5,229 nt of DNA from a bacterium. Its GTDB lineage: Bacteria > Actinomycetota > Acidimicrobiia > Acidimicrobiales > CATQHL01. This document shows, piece after piece, positions 5,206-5,229 of this stretch. Under the pieces are notes generated by a model that did not search any database, was not told where the DNA came from, and worked only from the letters and a program-made list of their open reading frames with translations. The stretch spans positions 1 to 5,229 of the forward strand of contig JAPPKQ010000188.1 in assembly GCA_028819945.1 (NCBI GenBank), given 5' to 3'. How positions within the stretch are numbered: position 1 is the first letter of the stretch; every line of letters starts with the position of its first letter. The position numbers were made by a program, and so were the translations under genes.

Positions 5206-5229
5206 AGAGCCGACCCGACCACCCACGAG

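Overview
The window is strongly GC-rich and densely coded on both strands, with GTG and TTG start codons and two promoters that appear to drive leaderless mRNAs. Together with an MreB, a MoaE, a membrane-anchored SDR and a member of the actinobacterial DUF2342/zincin family, this points to a high-GC actinobacterium. An Acidimicrobiia-like lineage is my best guess, but the sequence alone does not prove it. I see no mobile elements, RNA genes or CRISPR arrays, and no gene-free stretch longer than about 120 bases.

Left part (1-777): the C-terminal end of a membrane protein, then a six-repeat HEAT-like protein, both on the + strand. Centre (778-2502, - strand): a tight three-gene unit in the order moaE, small single-pass membrane protein, mreB. 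The stop codons are only a few bases from the next frame, and an AT-rich promoter sits directly before the moaE GTG. Upstream of it (2585-3712, - strand) lies an extended short-chain dehydrogenase/reductase with a C-terminal membrane helix. Three 15-bp tandem repeats follow its stop codon. Right part: a 424-residue DUF2342/zincin-2 family protein is transcribed divergently from the SDR (3760-5034, + strand). A small membrane protein on the - strand (4974-5192) overlaps its 3' end.

The most notable pattern is that three neighbouring proteins keep their family fold signatures but each lacks a key active-site residue. The MreB has Gln at the position of the catalytic Glu (T. maritima E131) and has lost the GGD motif. 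The SDR has Phe in place of the YxxxK tyrosine. The zincin homologue has HSLIA where the family has HExxH, and it also lacks the downstream Glu ligand. MoaE, in contrast, keeps its catalytic lysines. Whether the degenerate proteins form a functional set, for example a slow or locked cell-shape filament with regulatory pseudoenzymes, is inference and needs comparative data.
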